Source: JAQVWU01 sp964628455 (GTDB lineage: Bacteria; Bacillota; Clostridia; Oscillospirales; CAG-272). From it: a stretch of 22,986 nucleotides of DNA. The translations under genes were made by a program, and so were the position numbers. The notes beneath the pieces were generated by a model. The model had not been told where the DNA came from. It searched no databases and was given only the letters and a program-made list of their open reading frames with translations. The stretch lies in contig CAZVPD010000044.1 of the NCBI GenBank assembly GCA_964628455.1, positions 1 to 22,986 on the forward strand, in the 5' to 3' direction. This document shows, piece after piece, positions 14,733 to 22,986 of this stretch (positions are counted from its first letter, which is position 1; the number at the start of each line of letters is the position of its first letter).

Positions 14733-15494
14733 CTACAAATATATATCAACGGCAACGGGATAATGGTCGGATAAAAACAAACCGTCCGTATAATCATCCC
14801 ATATATACGGAGACGAGTTTTCACAGCATTCATCGGTAAAAATGTAATCGATTTTACAATTTCGTGTTGATTTACCGAAATCATGAAAAGTGCTTTTTAT
14901 CGCAGCGGTTGTATCCTTCAGCGGGAAAGCATTAAATGACAGTATTTGCGAGATGACCTGTGAATCGGGTTCCGCGTTCATGTCACCTGTTAATATAAGA
15001 TTCAGCGGCCATTTTTCATGATCTGTTTTGATGCGTTCGAGTATTTGCGATATGCCTTGAATTCGCGCTTTTTCGCTGACGTGATCAAGATGCGTATTGT
15101 ATACCCGAAAGGGAAGAATCCGGTCCCGGTGTTTTAGAATCACCGAAATACATATGCGCGGACATGAACTCTGTTCCGCAAAACGTGTGCCCGGCATATA
15201 CGGAGCAGGGGACAGCCAGAATTGGTCGAGACCGAACAGGCGATATCTGTCCTTAAGGTATGCCACACAGTTGGATTCACCGCCGAAATCCGCTTCACGG
15301 CCGAACCCTACGACACAATATTCTTCGAGTTGTTCCTCGATTTTTTTCTGCATATGGGGCAAAGCTTCCTGGAATCCGATGATGTCGGGATGCTCGGTTT
15401 CGATTCTTTTCAAAGCAGAAGCGAACCGGCGGTTAAAACCGGATTCCGAATCACATTTCAAATTAAAAGTGACTGCTTTTATTTTTAATTTCAT
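14733..15494 (-). CDS. Endonuclease/exonuclease/phosphatase (EEP) family hydrolase
   Basis: This 253-residue single-domain protein has the full EEP catalytic set: Asn11 (TFNL), Glu43 (GFQEA), NTHLDH with His135 and Asp137, and GDMNA with Asp171 and Asn173. DYIF and the terminal SDHYPVAVDI complete the set. The GEREADFGGESN-like stretch and FWLSPAPYMPGTRF place it in the group of small metal-dependent hydrolases usually annotated only as EEP family. Such enzymes cleave phosphodiester or phosphomonoester bonds with Mg2+; substrates range from DNA to lipids and cannot be told here. There is no signal peptide, so it is probably cytoplasmic. CGGAG lies 11 nt before the ATG, and the gene follows the PrsA-like gene after 21 nt. 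Confidence 0.9.
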   Translation of the reverse strand: MKLKIKAVTFNLKCDSESGFNRRFASALKRIETEHPDIIGFQEALPHMQKKIEEQLEEYCVVGFGREADFGGESNCVAYLKDRYRLFGLDQFWLSPAPYMPGTRFAEQSSCPRICISVILKHRDRILPFRVYNTHLDHVSEKARIQGISQILERIKTDHEKWPLNLILTGDMNAEPDSQVISQILSFNAFPLKDTTAAIKSTFHDFGKSTRNCKIDYIFTDECCENSSPYIWDDYTDGLFLSDHYPVAVDIYL

Positions 15495-15515
15495 ATTGAT
15501 CTGTTCTCCGTTATT

Positions 15516-16607
15516 TCAAAATGCAGAATTCGGGGCGGCGGTCCGTATGGAAAAACTCGACATGATTTCATCGGCGATTAAAATATCCTCTGCGTATTTC
15601 GAAAATGCTGCTTCGTATTTTTCCTGTATGCAGTATTTTTCGAGTTCTTTGAGTTGTTCGTTGTCAGATTCGGTTAAATCATCACGATCCGTCAAATCAT
15701 ATTTTTTTATTATATATACGGCGTAATCATCATCAATAAGCCGGACTTCTCCTTCTTTCATGTTTTTCACGGCATTCACCATGGCAAAACCGTAAATATT
15801 CAATTCGTTTGCAGATATATAAAAACCGTTTTTATATTCCGACATATCCGCTTCGTTATAATCTTCCATTATGTTTTCAAATTCATCACCCGCGTTTACA
15901 CAAATCATCGCTTCTTCGATCTTTTCGTTTTTCGCATTCAATTCTTCATCACTGAGCGGTTCGGTCATGATAAGTCCGTCAGAATCGTATTGAATGTTTC
16001 CGTTTTCATCTGTAACGTTTTTTTCTTTATTATATATGATTATATATTTGATCCTCGAATAATTATCCGCATAATATTTATCAATCATTTCCTCCGTTAC
16101 TTTATCGGTTCCGTTTTCTCCGTATAAATAATCATAAACGGCGTATAATTTTTCTTCGGCAATATATATGTCTTTCAATATATCCGCGTTGATCCCGAAA
16201 GCCGACAGAGCGTTGTTAAGGTTAGCCCGGCTTCCGTAAAAATCAATCTTTTCATTAATGTCTTCATTGATAGATGCGGATATTTCCGCTGAAATTTTTA
16301 ATCCGTAATCCCGGAAAAGCTGCATTCCGATGAGGATGTATTTAATATTCTGATTGATTAAATCCATTGCATATTGTTCTGCCGTCATTCCCGATGTTAC
16401 TTCGCTGTCCCAAAAAGCATCATCATTGACAGAATTATTATAATAATGCAAAAAATCGGATTTGTAGGTAGAAAGCCAGTATGAATACATGTTTGCAGTG
16501 ATTTCAGAATCATTGTAGGACATGATTACATCAGACGATGAACCGCAGGAGAAAAGAGCAGCGGAAAGGATCATGAAGACCGTTATACCGGATATGATTT
16601 TTATCAT
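15516..16607 (-). CDS. PrsA/SurA-like lipoprotein with degenerate parvulin domain
   Basis: This 363-residue protein begins with a lipoprotein signal peptide whose lipobox ends LFSC (Cys21), so it is probably anchored outside the membrane. The helical region from about 30 to 180 resembles the chaperone domain of PrsA/SurA. The following segment (IKYIII, then KNGFYIS, MKEGEVRLIDDDYAVYIIKK) matches the parvulin peptidyl-prolyl isomerase fold. Two histidines normal for that fold (HIL and G-F/Y-HII) are replaced by Tyr, and an acidic insert of about 30 residues follows the first strand. It may therefore act only as a folding chaperone for secreted proteins. The frame could start at TTG 16619, but ATG 16607 fits signal-peptide length better. 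It lies directly after mfd, a position where clostridial PrsA-like genes are often found. Confidence 0.8.
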   Translation of the reverse strand: MIKIISGITVFMILSAALFSCGSSSDVIMSYNDSEITANMYSYWLSTYKSDFLHYYNNSVNDDAFWDSEVTSGMTAEQYAMDLINQNIKYILIGMQLFRDYGLKISAEISASINEDINEKIDFYGSRANLNNALSAFGINADILKDIYIAEEKLYAVYDYLYGENGTDKVTEEMIDKYYADNYSRIKYIIIYNKEKNVTDENGNIQYDSDGLIMTEPLSDEELNAKNEKIEEAMICVNAGDEFENIMEDYNEADMSEYKNGFYISANELNIYGFAMVNAVKNMKEGEVRLIDDDYAVYIIKKYDLTDRDDLTESDNEQLKELEKYCIQEKYEAAFSKYAEDILIADEIMSSFSIRTAAPNSAF

Positions 16608-16673
16608 ACGGAATCTCAACTTTCATAAAAATCGAATAGATACTAACAGTATATATCGGCAGGATAAAATTAT

Positions 16674-19600
16674 CTATGTATTTTCGGCAGATAATTGTAT
16701 ATATTTTTTAAACATTTCACATAAAAATTCAAGTATGCGGTCACCTTTTTTTATGCGGTAACTTACATAAGGATTTGAACTTACATTCAGCATAAGTCTT
16801 CCTTTAAAAAATGCGGCTGTCGCAGTCCAGACGGAGGCATTTAAAAAAACAGGCCGAAGAATAACAGAAGCGTCATGCTGTTCGATTTTTGCCAAATTGC
16901 AAGCGCTTCCCAATGATCGGATCAAAGAAATTAAAAGTAAATTATCTGCGGGTTTCGGCAACTCTCCGTACCGGTCCGTCAATTCATCCCGGATATCGTT
17001 CAGGTCATCATCGTTTTCTATTGCCGATATCTTTTTATATGCGTCAATGCGCTGAGCCGGAACCGGAATATATACTTCCGGTATATAACCATCAACCGAT
17101 AAATCGACTGAGCATTCCGGCTTTTTCGGTATGGTCACTCCTTTCTCCTCAAGAACCGCTTCGTTCAGCAGTTTCATATACAGATCATAACCGATAGTGT
17201 CGATATGACCGTGCTGTTCACCGCCCAGTAAATTACCTGCTCCCCGTATTTCCAGATCGCGGAGAGCTATTTTAAATCCCGAACCGAATTCCGTGTAGTC
17301 GCGTATTGCCGTCAGTCGTTTTTCCGCAATTTCGGCCAGCGCCAAACCTTTTGGATATGTCAGGTATGCATAAGCGCGCCGGCTGGAACGTCCTATACGG
17401 CCGCGTATCTGATGCAGCTGTGAAAGTCCGAGGTTGTCCGCCCGCTCAATGATAAGCGTGTTTGCATTCGGAACGTCAACGCCTGTTTCTATTATCGTTG
17501 TTGTGACCAGAATGTCGACTTCCCCTGTAACCAGCAGATGCCAGACATCCGATAATTCTTCCTTGTCCATTTTTCCGTGTGTGACGGCGATTTTTGCGTC
17601 CGGTATTACAGCGGCGATTCTGGATGCGGTGTGATAAATCGAATCGATCCGGTTGTGGAGATAAAAAACCTGCCCGCCGCGCCGGAGTTCCTTTTTTATA
17701 GCGTCGAATAGAATGACTTCATCATATTCCAGTACATAAGTCTGAACGGGTAATCTGTCGCCCGGAGCTTCCTCGAGCATGGACATGTCGCGAATACCTG
17801 ACAATGCCATATTCAATGTTCTCGGAATCGGTGTTGCCGTCAAAATCAGCGAATCGATAGTATGGGACAGTAATTTCAATTTTTCTTTATGAGTAACGCC
17901 AAATCGCTGTTCTTCATCAATAATAACCAGTCCCAGATCTTTAAATACAATATCTTTTGATAAAAGCCGGTGAGTTCCGACGATAATATCCGTTTCTCCC
18001 CGTCTGAGACGGCGTATGGATTCCTGCTGTTGCTTTGCGTTCCGGAAACGCGACAGCATATCCACGTTGACCGGGAAACCGCGCATTCTGGATAAAAGGG
18101 TCTGATAATGCTGAAGGGCAAGTATTGTTGTGGGGACAAGAATCGCAACCTGTTTGGAAGCGCTTACAGCTTTAAATGCAGCCCGTAAAGCAACTTCGGT
18201 CTTACCGAATCCGACATCACCGCATAACAAACGGTCCATCGGAGTTGTTTTTTCCATATCTTTCTTTATTTCTTCCACCGCTGACAACTGTCCGTCTGTT
18301 TCTTCGAATTCGAAAGCCGCTTCAAATTCACGCTGATAATCATCATCCGGATAGAATGCAAAACCCTCCAGGCGCATGCGTTCGGCATACAATGCGATTA
18401 ATTCCTTTGCCATGTTTTTTGCGGCTGCTTTTACACGGATTTTAGCTTTCTGCCAATCGGCACCGCCCATACGCGACAATTTTAAAAGACCGTCTTCCGC
18501 ATGGGCGCCTATATATTTCGATACAAGATCCAGCTGATTAACCGGCAGATACAGCATATCCGATCCGGCATATTTTATTTTTACAAAGTCTTTTATAACT
18601 CCGTCCACGGTAAGATTCTGTAAGCCGAGATACTGCCCGATACCATGATTTGCATGAACCACATAATCACCGATATTCAAATCGGCATAGGACATGATTT
18701 TTTCCTGCGCGGAATGTTTTGATTTTGATCTGTGGTTTTTTTTGACGACCGAACGATAATAATTATTCGGATTTGCATACAAAGTCAAAACAACAAACCG
18801 TGAAGAAGTCAATTCGAATCCCGGCAGGTCCATGCCGGAAACAATACATGGAATTCCGGGGCGGATTCCTTCGCCGTCGGAAATTATCGTATAAATATTC
18901 TTTTCAATTAACATTTCCTGCAGATTTTTAGCGGTAATTTCATTTTCGCAGAGCAAAACAACAGTATAACCGCTGCGTATATAACCGGACAGATCCTCAT
19001 GAAGAAGTTCCATATTATCAGAATAAACAACCGTTTGTTTGCCTGCGATATTGAAAATACCGGATAATTGTCGCCCGGTCATACCCGCAGCGAAAGTATC
19101 GACAATAAGCGACGGACGGGATTTCATATAATTTTCATAATCCGCAGCCCATTTGTTGAAATCGATATAGCGAGAACTTAGCAATCCCTCTTCGAGAAGT
19201 TCGTTTGCAATCTGACCGGAATGCCATTCAAAAGTTTTTATTCTGTCGGAAACAGCGTTCCATTCATCGGTTATGATCAAAGGAGCATCGGTGAAATAAT
19301 CAAACAGACAGTTCTTTTCGGGATATACAAGCGATATATATTTATCTATGAAATTCAGTTCCGTATCCGTTTCCACAGATTCGAGTTCCTCGTTCAGTAT
19401 CTTCCGGGCCCTTTCGTCCGAAGTTTTTTTTATCTGTGAAGAAATGGTTTTTTTCAGCTCATTCCTGACATCATTGTTTATCAGTATTTCTCTGGCAGGT
19501 GTAATTTCTGCCGAAACGATATTTTCTATCCGTCTTTGTGTGAGAATGTCAAAAATTTCAAGCTGCTCGATGTCATCACCGAAAAATTCCGCTCGAACCG

Positions 19601-20192
19601 GATATTCGCACTTCGGAGGGAAGAAATCCACAATACCGCCGCGTACGGAATATTGTCCCGCACCGTTCACCATATCCACGCGTATATAGCCCGAACAATT
19701 AAGAAAAACAATCAGTTTTTTCATTTCATATTCGGTACATTTTCCGATGGTCAGTCCGGATCCTGTCAAAACTTTTTTGGGAATCGTATACTGAAGTGCA
19801 GCGTCGGGAGTGGTTACAACCATATCATAATGACCCGAAAGAACAGAAGAAAGCACAAATAACCTCTCATGCTCAAATTCATGAGAGGATGTTATATTAT
19901 GAAACAAAAGATCACGCATCGGATAATTTAAAACATTCAAATTAAACAGCGAGCACGAATTTACGATTTTTAAAGCTTGTTTTTCGTCTGAAACAATCAA
20001 TAAAAAACCTTTTCCGTATTTTTTTTTCATATCCGATGCCAGTGATACATAGAATGCAATACGGGATCCTTCACTTAAGCCGGTTACAAGCAGCGGAAGC
20101 GGTTGCTTTTTGTTTATTTGTTCATGAACTGATTTCAATAATTCCGTATACTCATGTTCATGCCTTATGCTGTCGGAGATGAAATTATTCAT
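16674..20192 (-). CDS. mfd: Transcription-repair coupling factor Mfd
   Basis: Mfd is a DNA translocase that pushes RNA polymerase stalled at DNA damage off the template and recruits UvrA. The 1172-residue length is standard. It has an N-terminal UvrB-like region, then the CarD-like polymerase-interaction domain (GDYVVHANHGIGQYLGL, about 500-560). The helicase core follows, with GDVGFGKTEVALRAAF (about 657), IDEEQRFG (about 757), LTATPIPRTL and the RecG-like motif QIRGRIGRSSRRAYAYL. A TRCF C-terminal domain ends the protein. ATG at 20192 follows AAAGG by 8 nt and overlaps the pth stop by 8 nt, so the two genes are translationally coupled. Confidence 0.97.
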   Translation of the reverse strand: MNNFISDSIRHEHEYTELLKSVHEQINKKQPLPLLVTGLSEGSRIAFYVSLASDMKKKYGKGFLLIVSDEKQALKIVNSCSLFNLNVLNYPMRDLLFHNITSSHEFEHERLFVLSSVLSGHYDMVVTTPDAALQYTIPKKVLTGSGLTIGKCTEYEMKKLIVFLNCSGYIRVDMVNGAGQYSVRGGIVDFFPPKCEYPVRAEFFGDDIEQLEIFDILTQRRIENIVSAEITPAREILINNDVRNELKKTISSQIKKTSDERARKILNEELESVETDTELNFIDKYISLVYPEKNCLFDYFTDAPLIITDEWNAVSDRIKTFEWHSGQIANELLEEGLLSSRYIDFNKWAADYENYMKSRPSLIVDTFAAGMTGRQLSGIFNIAGKQTVVYSDNMELLHEDLSGYIRSGYTVVLLCENEITAKNLQEMLIEKNIYTIISDGEGIRPGIPCIVSGMDLPGFELTSSRFVVLTLYANPNNYYRSVVKKNHRSKSKHSAQEKIMSYADLNIGDYVVHANHGIGQYLGLQNLTVDGVIKDFVKIKYAGSDMLYLPVNQLDLVSKYIGAHAEDGLLKLSRMGGADWQKAKIRVKAAAKNMAKELIALYAERMRLEGFAFYPDDDYQREFEAAFEFEETDGQLSAVEEIKKDMEKTTPMDRLLCGDVGFGKTEVALRAAFKAVSASKQVAILVPTTILALQHYQTLLSRMRGFPVNVDMLSRFRNAKQQQESIRRLRRGETDIIVGTHRLLSKDIVFKDLGLVIIDEEQRFGVTHKEKLKLLSHTIDSLILTATPIPRTLNMALSGIRDMSMLEEAPGDRLPVQTYVLEYDEVILFDAIKKELRRGGQVFYLHNRIDSIYHTASRIAAVIPDAKIAVTHGKMDKEELSDVWHLLVTGEVDILVTTTIIETGVDVPNANTLIIERADNLGLSQLHQIRGRIGRSSRRAYAYLTYPKGLALAEIAEKRLTAIRDYTEFGSGFKIALRDLEIRGAGNLLGGEQHGHIDTIGYDLYMKLLNEAVLEEKGVTIPKKPECSVDLSVDGYIPEVYIPVPAQRIDAYKKISAIENDDDLNDIRDELTDRYGELPKPADNLLLISLIRSLGSACNLAKIEQHDASVILRPVFLNASVWTATAAFFKGRLMLNVSSNPYVSYRIKKGDRILEFLCEMFKKYIQLSAENT

Positions 20193-20826
20193 TGTTATTG
20201 CCTTTGTTGTATGAATTCATCGCAATATCCGTATTACCCGCAATCATAAGTTCGGCGCAGGAAAGGGTATCCTGTATGCATTTTGTTAAAAGTTCTTTTG
20301 TTTCTCCGTTGATATTCCCGAGCACCCAGTCCATCAAATCCCAGCCTTCCGGCGGGAGACCCACTCCGATTTTGATACGCGGGAAATCCATGGAACCGAG
20401 GTGTTCGATGATACTCTTTATCCCGTTGTGTCCGCCGTCGCTGCCTTTCCGTTTTACACGCATAACACCCGGTGCCAGGTGAATATCATCGAAAATGACG
20501 ATTATTTTATCGTAAGGTATTTTATAAAAATCAACCGCTTCACGCAGAGCCGCACCGGAATGATTCATAAAAGTCTGAGGTTTCATAATCAAAACATGCA
20601 TGTCCGAAATGATTCCTTCACCGCAAAGAGACTTGAATCTCAGACGGTTGACACTGATATTCATTTTATTCGCCATATAATCCACACACATAAATCCGAC
20701 ATTATGACGGTTTTGTGCATATTTATTTCCCGGATTGCCCAGACCGCATACAATGTGGGAAACAGGACGGGACGTTCTCGGTGGATCCGTTTGGATTTTT
20801 TTCAAAAGATCAAAAATATTGCTCAT
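20185..20826 (-). CDS. pth: Peptidyl-tRNA hydrolase
   Basis: Pth releases tRNA from peptidyl-tRNA that has dropped off the ribosome. The 213-residue product has GLGNPG with Asn31, the catalytic His41 in NRHNVGF, MKPQTFMNHSG, the Asp-containing IFDDIHL, and GGHNGIKSI, all family landmarks. Compared with E. coli Pth, about 21 extra residues precede the first strand. An AGGAG site is 15 nt before ATG 20826, farther than usual, and TAG lies two codons upstream of the ATG in frame, so no longer start is possible. The gene follows prs after 22 nt. Confidence 0.95.
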   Translation of the reverse strand: MSNIFDLLKKIQTDPPRTSRPVSHIVCGLGNPGNKYAQNRHNVGFMCVDYMANKMNISVNRLRFKSLCGEGIISDMHVLIMKPQTFMNHSGAALREAVDFYKIPYDKIIVIFDDIHLAPGVMRVKRKGSDGGHNGIKSIIEHLGSMDFPRIKIGVGLPPEGWDLMDWVLGNINGETKELLTKCIQDTLSCAELMIAGNTDIAMNSYNKGNNNE

Positions 20827-20848
20827 CTTCTATAAATAAAGCTCCTGT

Positions 20849-21811
20849 TTATCTGTTGAATATGGTGGATACAGGCAGGTTTTCGTAAATCCGTTTGATG
20901 GTTTCGGCAAAAAATGACGATGTTTGTAAAACCCGAAGTTTTTTAAAATATTTCTCTGAAGGGATTTCGATGGTATCGAGCAGGACCACTTCATCAATAT
21001 AACTGTCATTCAGTCTGCTCACAGCTTCTCCGGATAAAACTCCGTGTGTTGCGCATGCATATATGCTTTTTGCACCGCCTTTTTCTTTCAGCGCTTTCGC
21101 AGCATTGCAGATTGTCCCGGCAGTATCGATCATGTCATCGACCAGTATACAGTCCTTTTCGCGAACATCGCCAATAATATTGCATACCTCGCTTTCTCCG
21201 GGACGCGACCGTTTCTTGTCGATGATAGCTATAGGTGTTCCGCATATTTGAGAAAAAGCACGCGCTCTGTTTACGGAACCGAAATCCGGAGAAATCACCG
21301 TTGCATTTTCCATACGATCGCCGAATTTACCGATAAAATAAGGTGCCAGCATCGGGACTCCGCTTAAATGGTCCACCGGTATGTCAAAAAAGCCCTGAAG
21401 CTGGGGGGCATGCAGATCCATTGTTAAAATCCGGTCGGCTCCGGCACGCGTTATTATATTGGCAACCAGCTTAGCCGAGATAGGATCGCGCGCTTTTGCT
21501 TTTCTGTCCTGACGCGCGTATCCGAAATAAGGTATTACAGCGGTTATCCTTCCTGCCGAAGCACGCCGGAACGCATCGATAATGATGAGTAATTCCATCA
21601 GATTTTCATTCACGGGATAGGAAGTGGATTGAATGATAAAAACGTCGCAGCCGCGTACTGTTTCCTTTATGGAAACTTCTATTTCTCCGTCAGAAAAACG
21701 TCCGACTTCGGACAGACCCAAAGTCATCCCCAAATCGGAGGCAATCATTTTTGCCAGCGGTATATTCGAATTCGCCGCAAAGATTTTCAGTTCTTTTTCG
21801 TGAGAAATCAT
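20849..21811 (-). CDS. prs: Ribose-phosphate pyrophosphokinase (PRPP synthetase)
   Basis: Prs makes phosphoribosyl pyrophosphate from ribose-5-phosphate and ATP for nucleotide, His and Trp synthesis. The 320-residue protein opens with MISHEKELKIFAANSNIPLA. It contains YFGYARQDRK, DLHAPQLQGFFDIPVDHL, the flexible catalytic loop DKKRSRPGESE and the PRPP-binding signature ILVDDMIDTAGT. Three ATGs lie close together (21823, 21814 and 21811); GAGG lies 6 nt before the last, which also matches the family N-terminus, so I use 21811. It heads the operon with pth and mfd and has its own promoter. Confidence 0.97.
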   Translation of the reverse strand: MISHEKELKIFAANSNIPLAKMIASDLGMTLGLSEVGRFSDGEIEVSIKETVRGCDVFIIQSTSYPVNENLMELLIIIDAFRRASAGRITAVIPYFGYARQDRKAKARDPISAKLVANIITRAGADRILTMDLHAPQLQGFFDIPVDHLSGVPMLAPYFIGKFGDRMENATVISPDFGSVNRARAFSQICGTPIAIIDKKRSRPGESEVCNIIGDVREKDCILVDDMIDTAGTICNAAKALKEKGGAKSIYACATHGVLSGEAVSRLNDSYIDEVVLLDTIEIPSEKYFKKLRVLQTSSFFAETIKRIYENLPVSTIFNR

Positions 21812-21857
21812 CATCGACCTCATTTACTGCGCAATGCGTATATTTTGTTATAATCAT

Positions 21858-21886
21858 ATTATAATCCAAACCAGCGGTCTTTTCAA
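21858..21886 (-). promoter_or_regulatory. Promoter for the prs-pth-mfd operon
   Basis: On the minus strand, TTGAAA (21886-21881), a 17-nt spacer and TATAAT (21863-21858). Transcription would start near 21851, about 40 nt before the chosen prs start. Confidence 0.75.
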
Positions 21887-21981
21887 GCTTTTATCAATAT
21901 AAAAAATAAAAAAAGCGTATAGAAATTATTTAAAATAATTGTAAATTATTAAACATAAGTATGGTAATTCGAACATTACTG

Positions 21982-21990
21982 TGTTAAAAT
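21982..21990 (+). promoter_or_regulatory. Possible extended -10 promoter for ppdK
   Basis: TGT directly precedes TAAAAT (21985-21990), an extended -10 element. The best -35 at the proper distance (TGGTAA, 21962-21967) is poor. Transcription would start near 21997, about 44 nt before the ATG. Confidence 0.4.
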
Positions 21991-22040
21991 AGGGTTCGGT
22001 CAATAAAAAATCAAAAATATATCGGAGGTTATTATTGAAT

Positions 22041-22986
22041 ATGGATCAAAAAAAGTATCTTTATCTGTTTTCGGAAGGAAACGGTAAAATGAGGGAACTT
22101 CTCGGCGGTAAAGGCGCTAATCTTGCGGAGATGACAAACCTTGGTATGCCGGTACCGCAGGGTTTTACAATAACTACCGAAGCCTGCACACAATATTATG
22201 CCGATGGAGAAAAGATCAACGAGGATATCCAGGACCAGATTATGGAATACATCGGAAAACTCGAAGTTATTACCGGTAAGAAATTCGGTGACAGCGAGAA
22301 TCCGCTGCTTGTATCGGTCCGTTCAGGTTCGCGCGCCTCTATGCCCGGTATGATGGATACTATATTAAATCTCGGGCTCAACGATAATGTTGTCAATGTA
22401 ATCGCAAAAAAATCAGGCAATCCGCGCTGGGCATGGGACTGTTACAGAAGATTCATACAGATGTATTCCGATGTCGTAATGGAAGTGGGAAAAAAATTCT
22501 TCGAAGCACTCATTGACAGAATGAAAGAAGAAAAACACATTAAACTCGATACGGAATTGTCCGCAGATGATCTTGCTGTTTTAGCCGGACAGTTTAAAGA
22601 CGAATATAAGAGCAAAATAGGCAAAGATTTTCCGTCCGATCCCAAAGAACAATTGATGGGAGCTATCGTTGCGGTTTTCCGCTCCTGGGATAATCCGAGA
22701 GCGATATACTACAGAAGAATGAACGATATCCCGTCAAACTGGGGCACGGCAGTAAACGTACAAATGATGGTGTTCGGCAATATGGGCGACACATCGGGAA
22801 CCGGCGTGGCATTTACCCGCAATCCTTCCACCGGTGAGAAGAAATTATACGGTGAGTTTCTGATGAATGCGCAGGGAGAGGATGTTGTTGCAGGTGTTAG
22901 GACGCCGCAGACTATCGACCACTTGAAAGATGTCATGCCCGAAGCGTATGAGCAGTTCGTTAAAATCTGCAACAAGCTCGAAGCAC
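22041..22986 (+). CDS. ppdK: Pyruvate, phosphate dikinase, N-terminal part, cut by window edge
   Basis: PPDK interconverts pyruvate, ATP and phosphate with phosphoenolpyruvate, AMP and pyrophosphate, and in many anaerobes serves glycolysis. About 315 residues of a protein normally near 870 are present. They include the N-terminal nucleotide-binding landmarks LFSEGNGKMRELLGGKGANLAEMTNLGMPVPQGFTITTEAC, SVRSGSRASMPGMMDTILNLG, MVFGNMGDTSGTGVAFTRNP and GEFLMNAQGEDVVAGVRTPQ. The swivelling phosphohistidine domain and PEP-binding barrel lie beyond the window. GGAGG lies 12 nt before ATG 22041, but only 6 nt before an in-frame TTG at 22035, so the start could be two codons earlier. Confidence 0.96.
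   Translation, partial: MDQKKYLYLFSEGNGKMRELLGGKGANLAEMTNLGMPVPQGFTITTEACTQYYADGEKINEDIQDQIMEYIGKLEVITGKKFGDSENPLLVSVRSGSRASMPGMMDTILNLGLNDNVVNVIAKKSGNPRWAWDCYRRFIQMYSDVVMEVGKKFFEALIDRMKEEKHIKLDTELSADDLAVLAGQFKDEYKSKIGKDFPSDPKEQLMGAIVAVFRSWDNPRAIYYRRMNDIPSNWGTAVNVQMMVFGNMGDTSGTGVAFTRNPSTGEKKLYGEFLMNAQGEDVVAGVRTPQTIDHLKDVMPEAYEQFVKICNKLEA

Noticed and set aside
15097..15726. A 209-residue plus-strand open frame
   Set aside because: It is opposite the EEP and PrsA-like genes, which have recognisable motifs and ribosome sites.
16620..16650. Small palindrome ATACT-GTT-AGTAT between mfd and the PrsA-like gene
   Set aside because: Only five base pairs with no T run or promoter boxes; not distinguishable from chance.
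21812..21823. Longer prs start at ATG 21823
   Set aside because: Poor ribosome site; ATG 21811 has GAGG at 6 nt and matches the family N-terminus.
21924..21940. AT-rich palindrome AATTATTT-A-AAATAATT upstream of ppdK
   Set aside because: It is composed only of A and T in an AT-rich stretch and lies upstream of the likely promoter; it could be chance, so I do not call it an operator.

Overview
The window looks like the chromosome of a low-GC Gram-positive bacterium of class Clostridia. The signs are strong Shine-Dalgarno sites, sigma-A-type promoters with 17-bp spacers, the rimP-nusA-ylxR-ylxQ-infB and prs-pth-mfd-PrsA-like gene orders, pyruvate phosphate dikinase, and DUF1700/DUF4097 and zinc-ribbon proteins typical of uncultured gut Clostridia. 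This placement is inference from gene content and order; no rRNA gene is present to fix it. Gene density is high, no stretch over 300 bases lacks a gene, and I see no phage, insertion sequence, CRISPR array, tRNA or rRNA.

Layout. 1-1281 (minus): a glyoxalase-family gene followed by the N-terminal part of a GH95 glycoside hydrolase that runs off the left edge. 1315-1375: a divergent promoter pair. 1423-3784 (plus): a coiled-coil/zinc-ribbon protein, an intrinsic terminator, then an ABC-F ATPase. 3821-4441 (minus): trmB, convergent with the ABC-F gene and divergent from the next pair. 4579-6719 (plus): a translationally coupled DUF1700-like membrane protein and DUF4097 protein. 6787-6833: a 22-bp perfect hairpin separating convergent units. 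6889-8952 (minus): a YgiQ-type radical SAM gene with its own promoter. 9063-14151 (minus): the rimP-nusA-ylxR-ylxQ-infB operon with a promoter and leader hairpin. 14348-21811 (minus): prs, pth, mfd, a PrsA-like lipoprotein, an EEP-fold phosphoesterase and a second zinc-ribbon protein, closely spaced behind a prs promoter. 22041-end (plus): the start of ppdK.

How they work together. Most of the window is core information processing: translation initiation and ribosome assembly (infB, rimP, ylxQ), transcription elongation and its coupling to repair (nusA, mfd), tRNA modification and peptidyl-tRNA recycling (trmB, pth), RNase P-linked YlxR and PRPP supply (prs). The accessory parts are the GH95/glyoxalase pair, the envelope-associated DUF1700/DUF4097 pair and the two zinc-ribbon proteins.

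I do not see a clear previously undescribed multi-gene system. The items most worth checking are a glyoxalase gene whose first metal ligand lies upstream of any standard start codon, two divergent promoters with unusually tight geometry, a probably leaderless ygiQ, a PrsA-like protein lacking the usual parvulin histidines, and a near-identical 24-bp repeat array inside infB.
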